From Owenia fusiformis (lineage: Eukaryota > Annelida > Polychaeta > Sabellida > Oweniidae), in the NCBI GenBank assembly GCA_903813345.2, contig CAIIXF020000003.1, positions 34,397,000-34,460,999 on the forward strand: a stretch of DNA of 64,000 nucleotides. Reading direction: 5' to 3'. The notes under the pieces were generated by a model. That model was not told where the DNA came from. It made no database searches and saw only the letters and a list, made by a program, of their open reading frames with translations. Each line of letters starts with the position of its first letter. Within the stretch, counting starts at the first letter, position 1. The position numbers were made by a program, and so were the translations under genes. This document shows, one piece after another, positions 40,995 through 53,100 of this stretch.

Positions 40995-41196
40995 ATGAAG
41001 TATTGTTTCATTTGTACAGTTCTGATAGCGATTGTGCAGAACACCATTGGAGAAACAGAAAATGATTGGGATATACGGCTAGTAAATGGACAGGGGAACT
41101 ATGCAGGCGCCCTCGAAATATTCTTCAACTCAACCTGGTATTCCGCGTGTGAAAACATTATGCGTTGGGGTTCAGATACAAGAGGAATACCAAGAG
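40995..41196 (+). CDS. SRCR gene exon 1: signal peptide and first half of SRCR 1
   Basis: Encodes MKYCFICTVLIAIVQNTIG (signal peptide) then DIRLVNGQGNYAGALEIF and WYSACENI, the start of an SRCR domain. An in-frame ATG at 40977 would add six residues (MLQDFN); 40995 is preferred because it places the hydrophobic core closer to the N-terminus. Donor GTAAGC, phase 1. Confidence 0.85.
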
Positions 41197-44100
41197 GTAA
41201 GCTCATTTGTCATGCATCACCATAGATAAGGAAATGTTAATTAAATGTTTATTAAAAGAAAATCTTACAATGCTCAGAGATATGCAAAAAATACTCAACA
41301 AATATGAGCTTGAATTGAAGGAATTTAAGAGTAGGTCACATTTATGGCATTGTTTACAGATTCGTGCCTTCGAACATTCAAAATGGCTGCCGAGAGCTGG
41401 AATTTGCTTTTGGGCAAATTAACGATAATTGATATTTTCAAATACAGTAAATATCGTAAATTTGCACTTTTACTTGGTTACATTATACATAAAAATATTG
41501 CATTGTATTTTAGGCCGTTTTAGATTTGTGCTTTTGAAACTCCCAAATGGTCACCTTAATGCTTAAATCATAATTCTGATAAATCTCTAATGAATGTCTT
41601 ATATCTGCTAACTTAATCGAGGGTAGAGTAAGTGGTACAGTGTGACATATACAGTGTGACAGTGTGGTACAGTGGTACAGTGTGACATATACGAATTCAT
41701 GAATATAGTGTAAGTTGGGATTTGATACTCCGTGGAGTTGCCTTTTTCTAGTTTGACTTGACTTAAATGAGTTAAGGAAGAATGTTACTAGGGGCGTTTA
41801 AGACAAGTGGTGTCAACGTTTCTAAATCGAACAGCCATAGGCTTCTACGAGTATTTCAATAAAACTTAAAATTCATTAAGTTGAAATTGACGCTGCCCAC
41901 TAGCTACACCATTGGAACTAACATGCAAGAGGAAATTATCAAAAAATGTATTTAGCACAAAACTATCAACCTTTTCCAATAAAAATAAACGTTTTCAATA
42001 AGGTTAAATAAACGTTACGCGCACAAACATAATTGTTAAAAGGAGTAAATATCACTATCGGGTTATGAACCACAGAGAACTGACAAACTTGAAATAATCA
42101 TATCAGGATCGTGTTTTGGATTAACGGACGAAATGCTATATGACATATTTGAATGTTTGTAATTATCATAGTTATATCATCAAATACTTTTGTGTCTTTT
42201 AAATGTGTCAACGTAAGAACAAAACTATTTTCGGAACATCCAAAATGAAGAGCAGTTTGCATTATCGCTACAAGGACATGTGTATCCTTTAATTTATATT
42301 TAGTTGTGTGAAGATCATTTGAAGAGGATTAGCATATTTGCTACTCGATTATAACTGGAGTCATGCAACACATACTTGATAAAATAATAATGATAAAAAC
42401 AAAGCTAGTTCTTACATCGCTTCCCCATTCGAAGGAATTTAGGCCCAAAATGGCGGAAATGACAACGTACATCTATGTATGTACACTATGTATTTTTAGT
42501 GGCATGCCGTTCACTTGGACACGATAGTGGGTCACTACGCTTTGAATACTTTCCCCGAAGTTTCCTACCTCCATACATGGGCCCTGTGGTACCTCGTAAA
42601 TGTAGCGACACTACAATGCGGCATATCAGGAACTGCGAGAATGAAACAACTTACATTTACACTAATATGTGCAGCAACAAATACGCTAAATATATCTCCT
42701 TAATTTGCAATAATGGTAAGTATGCAGAGTTTATTTCATTATTTCTCTCGTTTAGGCAGAGGATTACGACTACAACGAGTGACAACGTATTTAAACCGAG
42801 CTGGACGTACTTCGAACGGAACCGTCGCAATCCTACTAGGGACGTTTTAACAACGAGTTGAACTGTCTGAGGACGTATTGAGAACGAGGTAGAACTAATT
42901 GCAAACGGGTATAAACTGATAAAGAACGTATTTAAGACTGCTTATGAACGAGTTAGCAAAAATATAGCTATCACACCAAACAAGTTGCCACTGCGTTCTT
43001 CAAAACTGGTTTTAAACTGTGTGCGAACGGAATGAACGTAGCTTCAACTTTCCAAGGTCTGTTTACGAACTTCATGGACTTTCCCGGTCGGGGAATGTGA
43101 TTTAGAATTTTGAATCGATTCAAAATTCGATGGCGACCATACCGTTCTGTAATCAGGTCATGATGACCTTCTAGACTAAGGGACGCGTTATACAACGTTG
43201 CACACCGATGTGGTGCGACCTGAACGAACTGCGAATGAGATGGACGTATTGAAGACTGTTTATGAACAAAGTAGCTAATTATTTTAGACATGTTTCTCGA
43301 TCACAGCCAGATTGAGCCCGTTTTACGACATTTTCGTAGGACTGGCAAGAACGGGTAAAAACTAGTTTGGTGTGATTGGGGGGTTAGGTGCATATACAGG
43401 GTGTCCCGAAAGTATGCCCCCCCCCCTAGGCAGACATATTCCAGTGTCCTCATAGTATGTGTCATATATCATTTTAAAGCTTATCCAAAGTTACATTGAT
43501 TTGCCAAGTATCATGGTTTAACTCCCAAATGGAAAAAAGTTACAGGCATTTTAAAAGTTAGTGTTTTGTCAAAATAAAGTTCAATTTTACGCCACATTAC
43601 TAGTCAATGTGTCCCCCCTTGGCCATGTTAACAGCAGCAATTATTTTCAGATATGACCTTAAAAGCCCTTCAAATAGGGGTGTGGAATTTTATAATCCTC
43701 TTAAAACCTGTTAAGGGACTTTAGAAGAGTTTCCTTAGAGTTTCTACCCTCACCATTGTCTTTTTCCAACTCAATATCTATCCGACCCGAAAAGAATTGC
43801 TGCTGTTAGGATGGCCCGGAAGGACACATTGACTAGTGATTTGGTGTAAAATTGAACTTAATTTTGACCAAACACTAAATTTTGAAATGCCTGTAACTTA
43901 TTCCCATTTGGAAGTTAAACCATGATGATACTTGGCAAATCAATGTAACTTTGGATAAGCTTTAAAAAGATATATGACACATACTATGAGGAGACTGATA
44001 TATGTCTGCCTAGGGGGGGGGGGGGGCATACTTTCGGGACACCCTGTACTCTTGAATTTACAATGTGTCATCAAAACTTAAATCAGGTAAGCCAAGCTGG

Positions 44101-47100
44101 TAAACAGTAAAGTAAAATGTTTAACAGGATATAGTTGAAAGAAATGAAATTGATTTATGTACACCGGGCCTAAAACAGAACCCTGAGGGACACCACATTG
44201 TATTGTTTTCATCCCTGAGTACTCATTGTCAAAAAAGTAGTTTGCTTCCTGTTACTGAGATAACTTTCGAACCAGTCCAAGGATTTTCCCTGGCAGCCAT
44301 AAAACTTTAATTTAGTAAGTAAACTATCATGATCAACCGTATCGAAAGCTTTGTTCAGATCCAAAAAGATTCCTAAACTGTAATGTTTATTCTCCATCGC
44401 TTTCCTTAGATTTTCTAGGAATGTTAGAACATTACTGTATTGATTCATTAATGGGTTCACGGTTACGTTGTAAAAACATCGCCAGTTTAAAGTCTCTATT
44501 ATCATAAATCGTCGGCTAAAAAGTTATTGAATGGTTTGAAGTGGAATACAGGATATATTCTGCTCGAGAAATTCTGTATTGGCACGAGACGAATTCGAGT
44601 GCCAATACAGAATATCGAGACAGAATATATCCTGTATTGCACTTCAAATCATTTTAAAACGTTTTTATCGTGTGATTTTAGGCCTATACATTTTACTCAG
44701 GAGATGATCCCTAAGAATTATTCTGTATTCTCTGTATTGCTACTGAGATTGTCCCCGTCTCCGTACCAATAGTTAAATTTTCTGTATTGCTATGAAGATG
44801 ATCAATGGGGACAACCTCAGTAGCAATACAGATTGGTATAGCAAAAGAACTGACCAATCAGAGGGCTTAATTTTACAGATCATTCGATAAGTAAGAATAT
44901 CACACTGAAGGACGTATACAGATGTGCATGACGTAATCAAACGCTTCATAAGTTATACGCTATACGGAATAATAAACATGCTATAAATGAGTTGCGAAAT
45001 CTCTCTAATCTACGTATAGACGACAGTTTACGAATATATGTTCCTGAATGATAATACTGATCGTTATAACATAATTATGATGATCACCCTTTCCAAATTT
45101 CAGATATAATTTTACATTCTCACCTCTTTTCTAATTCGACTTCTATGTCGTGCTAGGTGGTTGCTAGGTGGTTGCTAGGTTAAACATGAATCAAAATTAA
45201 ATTGGAATTATACCAATTTAAGCATTTATATATTGTCTTAACAATTCCAAGCCCGGTGATCGTACAAAATGAATGGAGGGCGATTTCTACAAGAAAACTC
45301 AACAAAGGAGTGGTATCGATATGGAGAACTTTTTGAACACACGTTTCTCTTAAACCAGTCATAAAAAACTGAAAATTTAACACATCGTCAATTTAATGGT
45401 CATTTTTTGAATGGTAACAATATAATTTGGAAATTTTATGTATACTTCAATCTATATTGTTTTAGAAAACACATCAAACACTTGTTTTGTTCTTGGTATC
45501 ATGTTTCCAGAGTGATATGAAACATCTTTCCGAACCTCATTGGAACAAAACGACATAAATACAACATGTTTAGGTCTCTCAATATTGTAATTGTACAAAG
45601 GAAATTTTGGTTGATTTTAAAAAAGTATCTTGTTAATGAAATGGTTTATCTTGATTTTTAGCTATTTTGGGGGTTTTGTTTTAATTTTTCGAATACTTTT
45701 TAAAACCAACCAAAGATTCCTTTGTATAACTATAATATTGAGAGGTCTAAAAACATGTTGTATATGCTATGTTGTTCCAACAAGGTTCGGAAAGACATTT
45801 TATTTCATTCTCAAGAATTGGTAGAAAGAAGCAAAAACAATTGTACTAAAAACAAAAAATGTTAACAAAATCAGTTATATAAAATATTTCTGAATAATTT
45901 TCGCATTAAATTGTTGTCAATCAGTCAACATTACATAAAATACTGTGTTTTTCACATAATGTTTTCAATGATTGGTTTAACAGAAAAACATTGTTGAATT
46001 CAGTTCTCCATATCGATACCAATCCTTTGGAAGATTTAGTTTCTCAAGAGAAAATTTACAACTGAATTGCCAAATGAATAGGCGCAGTGCATGGTAAACT
46101 ATGTTAGGCCATTGAGTATTTTTTTGAACTGATACCCTTCTAAGATATAAGATCTATTAAAAAAGGCGCATCATCACCAACGTGCAAAAGTCAATGCTTT
46201 TGCTATAAATCGGGCAACAATGGTCTACACTACCTGTAATAAATAGGTATAAGGGACGTTATTATCACATTGCTCACTTTTTTATTGCTCACTTTTTAAA
46301 GTTAGTTTCCCTGCGTTAAACAAAAAATAATCGAAATGAATTAACATTGGAAGGGGGGGGGGATACGATGGAGGGGGATAACGTGTATATAAGACATGAT
46401 AAGACATGCTACTTGAAATTATTCTCATGACTCCAAATTTTCCCATTTTCATTCTCCAGCTCTAGATATAATATCCAGTTTCTTACTGGGGTACTGAGTT
46501 TAGTTTTTTCAAATACACGAGTTCTTGTGAATTTTTTCCATCGTAAAACATATATATCACCCCCTCCATCCTATCCCCCCTCCATCCAATATTAATTTAT
46601 TTCATTTATTTTTTTTTCATTTATTTTAAAATGTGAGCAATGTCATTAGTATTTAGGTGGCTAGGTGGTTGCTCGACAACATTATGGATCGAAATTATAT
46701 TTGAACAATATCAAGTCATACATTCATACATCTGCATACTAAATCACTTATTGGCATTGGAATGCTAAAGACAAAACAAGTTCACCTTGAAATTACTGGA
46801 CTATTCAATTTCAGGTTACTTTGAATTCAATGGGAGTTCGCGATACCTGCTATCTTTGAAAGTGTGTAACTTCAGTTCTAGAAATTTTTTTACCATGATC
46901 TAAGTTTTATTTGAAAGATAACAGATTATTCTTTAAGGCAACGAAACATGTTGTGGCACAAAAAATTATTGTGAAAGAAAATTGACAAGTCATCACAAAA
47001 TGTCAAAATTTACACCCCCTAGGTCACGTTGACCTCGATTAGTTCTATGTTGACCTACTAAAAAGAAACTTTTCTGTGGAGGTAATCGAATAAGGTCTAA

Positions 47101-50100
47101 AACAATACCAACAACAATGAAATCAGACGAGTAATAAAGAATCGCAGAGGGGAGGGGATCAAAATGATCCCCCTTGCGACTAAGTGTAATAAAAAAGGTT
47201 GCAAAAGGGTTAAAAAAGCATAACTTCAGTTATAGAGAAGCTTTTACCTTGGCACACCTAACCATGTTCAAAACCTAATCAGATCTTTACTAGTGTGCTC
47301 TTGCATCTGTGAAAAAAAAGTTAGTCGGTAATGAGTGGTTTTCCTAGAATTTTGATTTCGGCCCATTTCCCGTCCCCCATCCAGAAAGAAGCACAAACGC
47401 ACGCCAAGCAACACAAGTTGACGTCAATAAAGCTCTTTGACTAAGTGCAAAAAATATATTCTGAAAAATTATAATATAATATAATGGAATTATATCTAAG
47501 ATTGTTAATAAGAGCCCTTAATGCCTGGCTCATATTAGCTCCGATTCATCGTACTGGCGCCGGCCGATTAGTATTTTTCAATTTGATTGCGGCCGCCGTA
47601 CGATGTACGAGCATACTGACGATGGATGCAAGATATCGGGGAAAAGTCCCCGGCAATCACGGTTTCACAGTACCTGATCGACCGGCGCCTGTTCGGCGAC
47701 CGGCTCTTATGTGAGTTAGGCATTTATCCAAATATTGTTTATGTGTCTCTTTTTTAAACTAATTGAACACTTATGATGAAATTGTTACTTTGATTAATTT
47801 GTTTTAGACATTGTAGCACCGGTACCGCCGCCAGAAAAACCAGTAAGACTAGTGAGCTATAATGATGTGTTTGATACTAAGAGGGGAGTCGTTGAGCTAT
47901 ACCTCAATGGTAGATGGGGACCGTTACCTTTGACTGCGATTGAAACAGATAGAGTTGCAAGGTATGTCCTTCTGTGTTTCTTTAATCTTTTAATACCAAG
48001 TCAATTCATAGACCGTCTGCTTCAACTCTTTGAAATTTGTGGTACAGTAATCATAGTAATGATCTATCCCATTTCTCTTGTGAGTTTGAATAAGACCTTC
48101 AACTTTCCAAAATTGTACACTTTGACAATTGACTCGATGAACTAACAAGGGGGGGGGATCTCACAGAATGATAAGCAGGATGCTCCCAGCACAACTTGTT
48201 CCTGATTGTAATTCTCAACATACTGTTTCTCATAACAATAGGCTCGATTAACTTACTCTTATTGTCAATCTTTCATATGCAGAGAATCATTATCTTCTAT
48301 TGTAAAATATTAAAAAATATTTCAACCTTCTCATGTGAGCGCACTACTTATGGTACTCTTGTTGAAATATAGTATTAAGATAAAAGAGCTCAAATGCTTA
48401 AATAATTTCAAATTTTGACACTTTTCAAGTTCAAATTTCAACTTACTTCAAATGTAACAAATCTTTTTGAACATCATCTACAAGTTGCCTGGATCTCATA
48501 TTTAATCCAAGGAGGGTTGGCTCCCAGAGTGCAACATCGATATTCTGTCCCGCATATGGGCATGTCGTGATACAAAATTCGGATTCAAACAGATGCCATT
48601 TTGTTCACTTCTTCATTTGAATCGTGAATTTAGGTATTTTTCCCAACGAAAAATTCCTTAAACTCACAAGAAATGATCAAGCTATTTGTTCGAATCTTTT
48701 GAAATGTTTATTTCTGAGACTAACATAAAGTTATTATTTTGAATTTATAGTCGGTTATATTTTCAGAAAATATCGAGTTCAGATCCTGGGAGCCAATCCT
48801 CCTTGTATCTAATCTTAGGTTTGAAATTCGATTTTCGTTCACCTTTAGTAAACTTCGAAAGGTCGAAAAATATTTTTCGAATTTCGATTTTTCGAATAAA
48901 ATTTAGGTCAACTTAAGAACAAAAAACCTACTGAGGTCAAAAGGTCTGAGGTCAATGTAAACGAATTAAGTAACAAACGGTTACATTAACAGGATATACA
49001 TTTCTCCAGAGGTTCTACACATCGTCGCGTGAGAATAACTTTGTACTAACTGCCATTTTCAAAAAAATTGAGATAGACATGGAATTTTACTATTTGAAAC
49101 ACAGGCTTTCATCTCAGATACATGCCCCATCTCAATTCCCTCTCATTAAGCTAGAATTCAGTGTGAAATTGTACCATCTCCAGACAAACTTGGTTTCAAA
49201 TTGTCATATCTGATATCAACTGTTTCAACCAATCAACTCTCTAAGAATTGGTCATGCGACTTGCAAAACTTGGAGTTATAACAATCTTATATTAAAACGA
49301 AGTATGCCAATATGCATGTTATTGTATCTAGAATGAAATAATATTTTGTAACACAATACCATGCCAGTTTGCATGCCTGGCCTTTCATGTTTTAGTTTTA
49401 GAACTATTACAAGTAGATCAAAAAATAAAATGATACAGTATGTGTAATCCCATGCATATTCAAATTATATGCCCTCAATTACTCTTTGTATTATGGATGC
49501 TCGTTGGATTATTCATGGCCACATGATATGAAATAGAATTACTAATTTCCTCTAAAACCTAAAACCTTGCTACCAGGGAAGATGAAAAGTACAAATGACC
49601 AGTTAATTAGATCATGTGAGCAGTCAAAAGTACCCTTTATCTTCCCTGCTACCAGGTCTTATAGGGGTTTGAGTGGCCAAATGCAATAGAAATGCATATA
49701 CGAAGCTGTCATCTTTAAATGTTGAAAATGAAAGACTACTTATTTGTTTCTTCAAATAGAGTACATAATAATAGGTTATATACTAGATATAGTAATCAAA
49801 ACAAATAGTAACTGTCATATTTTGCACTGCATCGCTCAAAGGCAATCACTGTCTGTATACTATTGAAATCTCTTTCAAAATGATGTTTTATAGTTTGTGG
49901 AAAAAAGCTAAATCTATTTAAACTAGCTTTAACTTTTACTGACCATACTGTGGGAAATTTGAATTTCCCACCTTTCAAAATTTAATCTACGCTAGAGGGC
50001 GCTAGTTCTTAAATTTCAAATACACGAGAATTGTCATTTCAAAATTTTAAAAAAAGGCTCCTTTCCTGCGATCTCCTGGTAGGTTTCCATTTATTTTTAT

Positions 50101-53100
50101 ATTCCCTTCATTCATATAAGTATCAAGAGTAATATTATGTGATAATCTAAGAGAAACTTGCCTGAATTTAGATGTAATGATCGTGCAGAGTAGAATTTTT
50201 TTCGTTCGAGTTGTGTTTACTTTCTTTTTCGAATATCTAGGTCAAATTACTTTGTGGTTATAACTTCATGACCCCCCCAGTAGGGTATTTTTCTGATATA
50301 CATTTATGTTTTATATTATCTGGGAACAATTAGGGATAACGTTCCTTACTTCTGTAATAGTTTAAATTCATATTTCCGGGGATTGGGTAACTTACTCTTT
50401 CTTCTAACAGTGCCATCCTTATTATGCTTATGTGCTATGCCTGGTCTTCGGTAGTTTAACCCCAAAAACCTAAACTAATAAAAAGAGTAAACTAAGAGTA
50501 AGTGCAAATCTCAAAGAGTAACTTAGGAGTAACCATAAACTCAAGGAGTAAGCTGGGAGTAAGAGTAAGAGTAACCTTACTCTTTGCTTGTGCGGGAACC
50601 CTTGTTCTAGAATTGGTCAACCCATAGGAGAAATATGCCACATGGTTATGAGTCATCGGCAATTAAAGGATCTGTGATTGACATTGTCATAGTGATTTCC
50701 CACAATGCATCACCAAATGGAGTAAACACACCAGCTTAGTCCAGCTGTAGCCAATCAGATAGCTTCCTTATGCATCTCATTAGTGGGTTAAGATAGGAGA
50801 TAATCTGATCACCTGATGTTAGTCTTGCTTTAAATGTTGAAGTGTGAGGATGTGTAGCATCATTTTTAAAGCTAAATCGGGAATATAATGGAAAATTTGA
50901 TTCTATTATTGGATGTTTATTGTGTTTGTGGATGCTGATAAATCTGAGGAAGTCTGGAGATTAACCAAGTGTGGATTAGCGTTAGTTGGAGTATATTTAT
51001 CGTTTCGTGACGGAAAATACCATGACACGTGAATATAGGACCATTTGGCATGGTGTGATGTGGGCGAACAAGGAGAACTGTGAGTGAATTAGCAGTTAGA
51101 GACGCCTAAAGAACATGTTCCAGATTTTGTAAGTGCTGATATATTCCTATAATTCCTTTTTGTGATACAATCAAAAGGTTAATTTGATGCTTTTTTTTCG
51201 ATTTGACATTGAGATTTTGGTGATTGCCTCATACACTCCCCACAATCCTTTGCAATTCCGCCATCTTGGATGACTTCCGGTCCACGTGTTGTTCAAGTCT
51301 AATCTCAGAATTTGATTGACATTCTTGAACTACTCGTTCCTTAAAGCAAGCATTTTCTTATTTTTGAGCGGTAGTTTTATCCTCATTGAAGTGTGTGGAT
51401 CAAATCTAATCTCAGGATTTGATCGACATTCTTGATTTCATCCGGAGCAAGTATTTTGTGGAGCAGTAGAGTTATTTCCTTTTGGACTGGTAATTGGGGT
51501 CTAATCTCATAATTTGATTGATATTCCCGAATTACTAGTCTTGTTTTGAACAACCGGGCTGGAGAAGAGTAACCCTGAGTAGAGCAGAGCGGCGAAAAGT
51601 AAAGAAGAGTAACCCAGGCTGAAGAAGAGTAACCCTGAGTAGAGCAGAGCGGCGAAGAGTAAAGAAGAGTAACCCAGGCTGAAGAAGAGTAACCCTGAGT
51701 AGAGCAGAGCGGCGAAGAGTAAAGAAGAGTAACCCAGGCTGAAGAAGAGTAACCCTGAGTAGAGCAGAGCGGCGAAGAGTAAAGAAGAGTAACCCAGGCT
51801 GAAGAAGAGTAACCCTGAGTAGAGCAAAGCGGCGAAGAGTAAAGACGAGTAACCCAGGCTGAAGAAGAGTAACCCTGAGTAGAGCAGAGCGGCGAAGAGT
51901 AAAGAAGAGTAACCCAGGCTGAAGAAGAGTAACCCTGAGTAGAGCAGAGCGGCGAAGAGTAAAGAAGAGTAACCCAGGCTGAAGAAGAGTAACCCTGAGT
52001 AGAGCAGAGCGGCGAAGAGTAAAGAAGAGTAACCCAGGCTGAAGAAGAGTAACCCTGAGTAGAGCAGAGCGGCGAAGAGTAAAGACGAGTAACCCAGGCT
52101 GAAGAAGAGTAACCCTGAGTAGAGCAGAGCAGCGAAGAGTAAAGACGAGTAACCCAGGCTGAAGAAGAGTAACCCTGAGTAGAGCAGAGCGGCGAAGAGT
52201 AAAGAAGAGTAACCCAGGCTGAAGAAGAGTAACCCTGAGTAGAGCAGAACAGAAAGGAGTAAAGAGTAACCAGAGCAGAATAGAGAGTAAGCAGAACAGA
52301 GCGGAATAAAGAGTAACCAGAGCAGAAAAGAGTAAAGCAGAGTGAATAGCAGAGACGAGGGTAGAGTAAAGAGTAAAGCAGAGCAGTGCAGAGTAAAGAG
52401 TAACCAGAGCAGAAAAGAGTAAAGCAGAGTGAATAGCAGAGACGAGGGTAGAGTAAAGAGTAAAGCAGAGCAGTGCAGAGTAAAGAGTAACCAGAGCAGA
52501 AAAGAGTAAAGCAGAGTGAATAGCAGAGACGAGGGTAGAGTAAAGCAGAGCAGTGCAGAGTAAAGAGTAAGCAGAGCAGAACAGATTAAAGCAGAACAGA
52601 GCAGATAGGAGTAGAGAGTAACCAGAGCAGAGAAGATAGGAGTAAAGAGTAAGCAGAGTAGAATAAAGAGTAAGCAGAGCAGAACAGGGGAAAGAGTAAG
52701 CAGAGCAGTGCAGAGTAAAGAGTAAGCAGAACAGAATAAAGAGTAAGCAGAGCTGAACAGGGGAAAGAGTAAGCAGAGCAGAACAGAAAGGAGTAAAGAG
52801 TAACCTGAGCAGAACAGAGTAAATCAGAGCAGAGAGGAGTAAAGAGTAACCAGAACAGAATAGAGAGTAAGCAGAGCAGAGCGGAATAAAGAATAACCAG
52901 AGCAGACCAGAGTAAAGTAGAGCAGAGCGGAATAAAGAGTAACCAGAGCAGAATAGAGTAAAGCAGAGCAGAGCGGAATAAAGAGTAACCAGAGCAGAAC
53001 AGAGTGAAACTAAAGCAGAGTAAATGATGTCAGAGAACAGAAGAGTAAAGCAGAGTAACCCCTGAGCAGAGTGAAGAAGAGTAAAAGTAGAGCAGAGTGC

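Noticed and set aside
42971-43291. 106-codon open frame on the minus strand, similar to one at 24852-25193
   Set aside because: Both lie within copies of the noncoding TIR element and match only because the element is repeated.
47484-47714. 76-codon GC-rich open frame as a transferred bacterial gene
   Set aside because: The GC-rich segment is an inverted repeat related to another foldback in the window, and the peptide has no recognisable domain.
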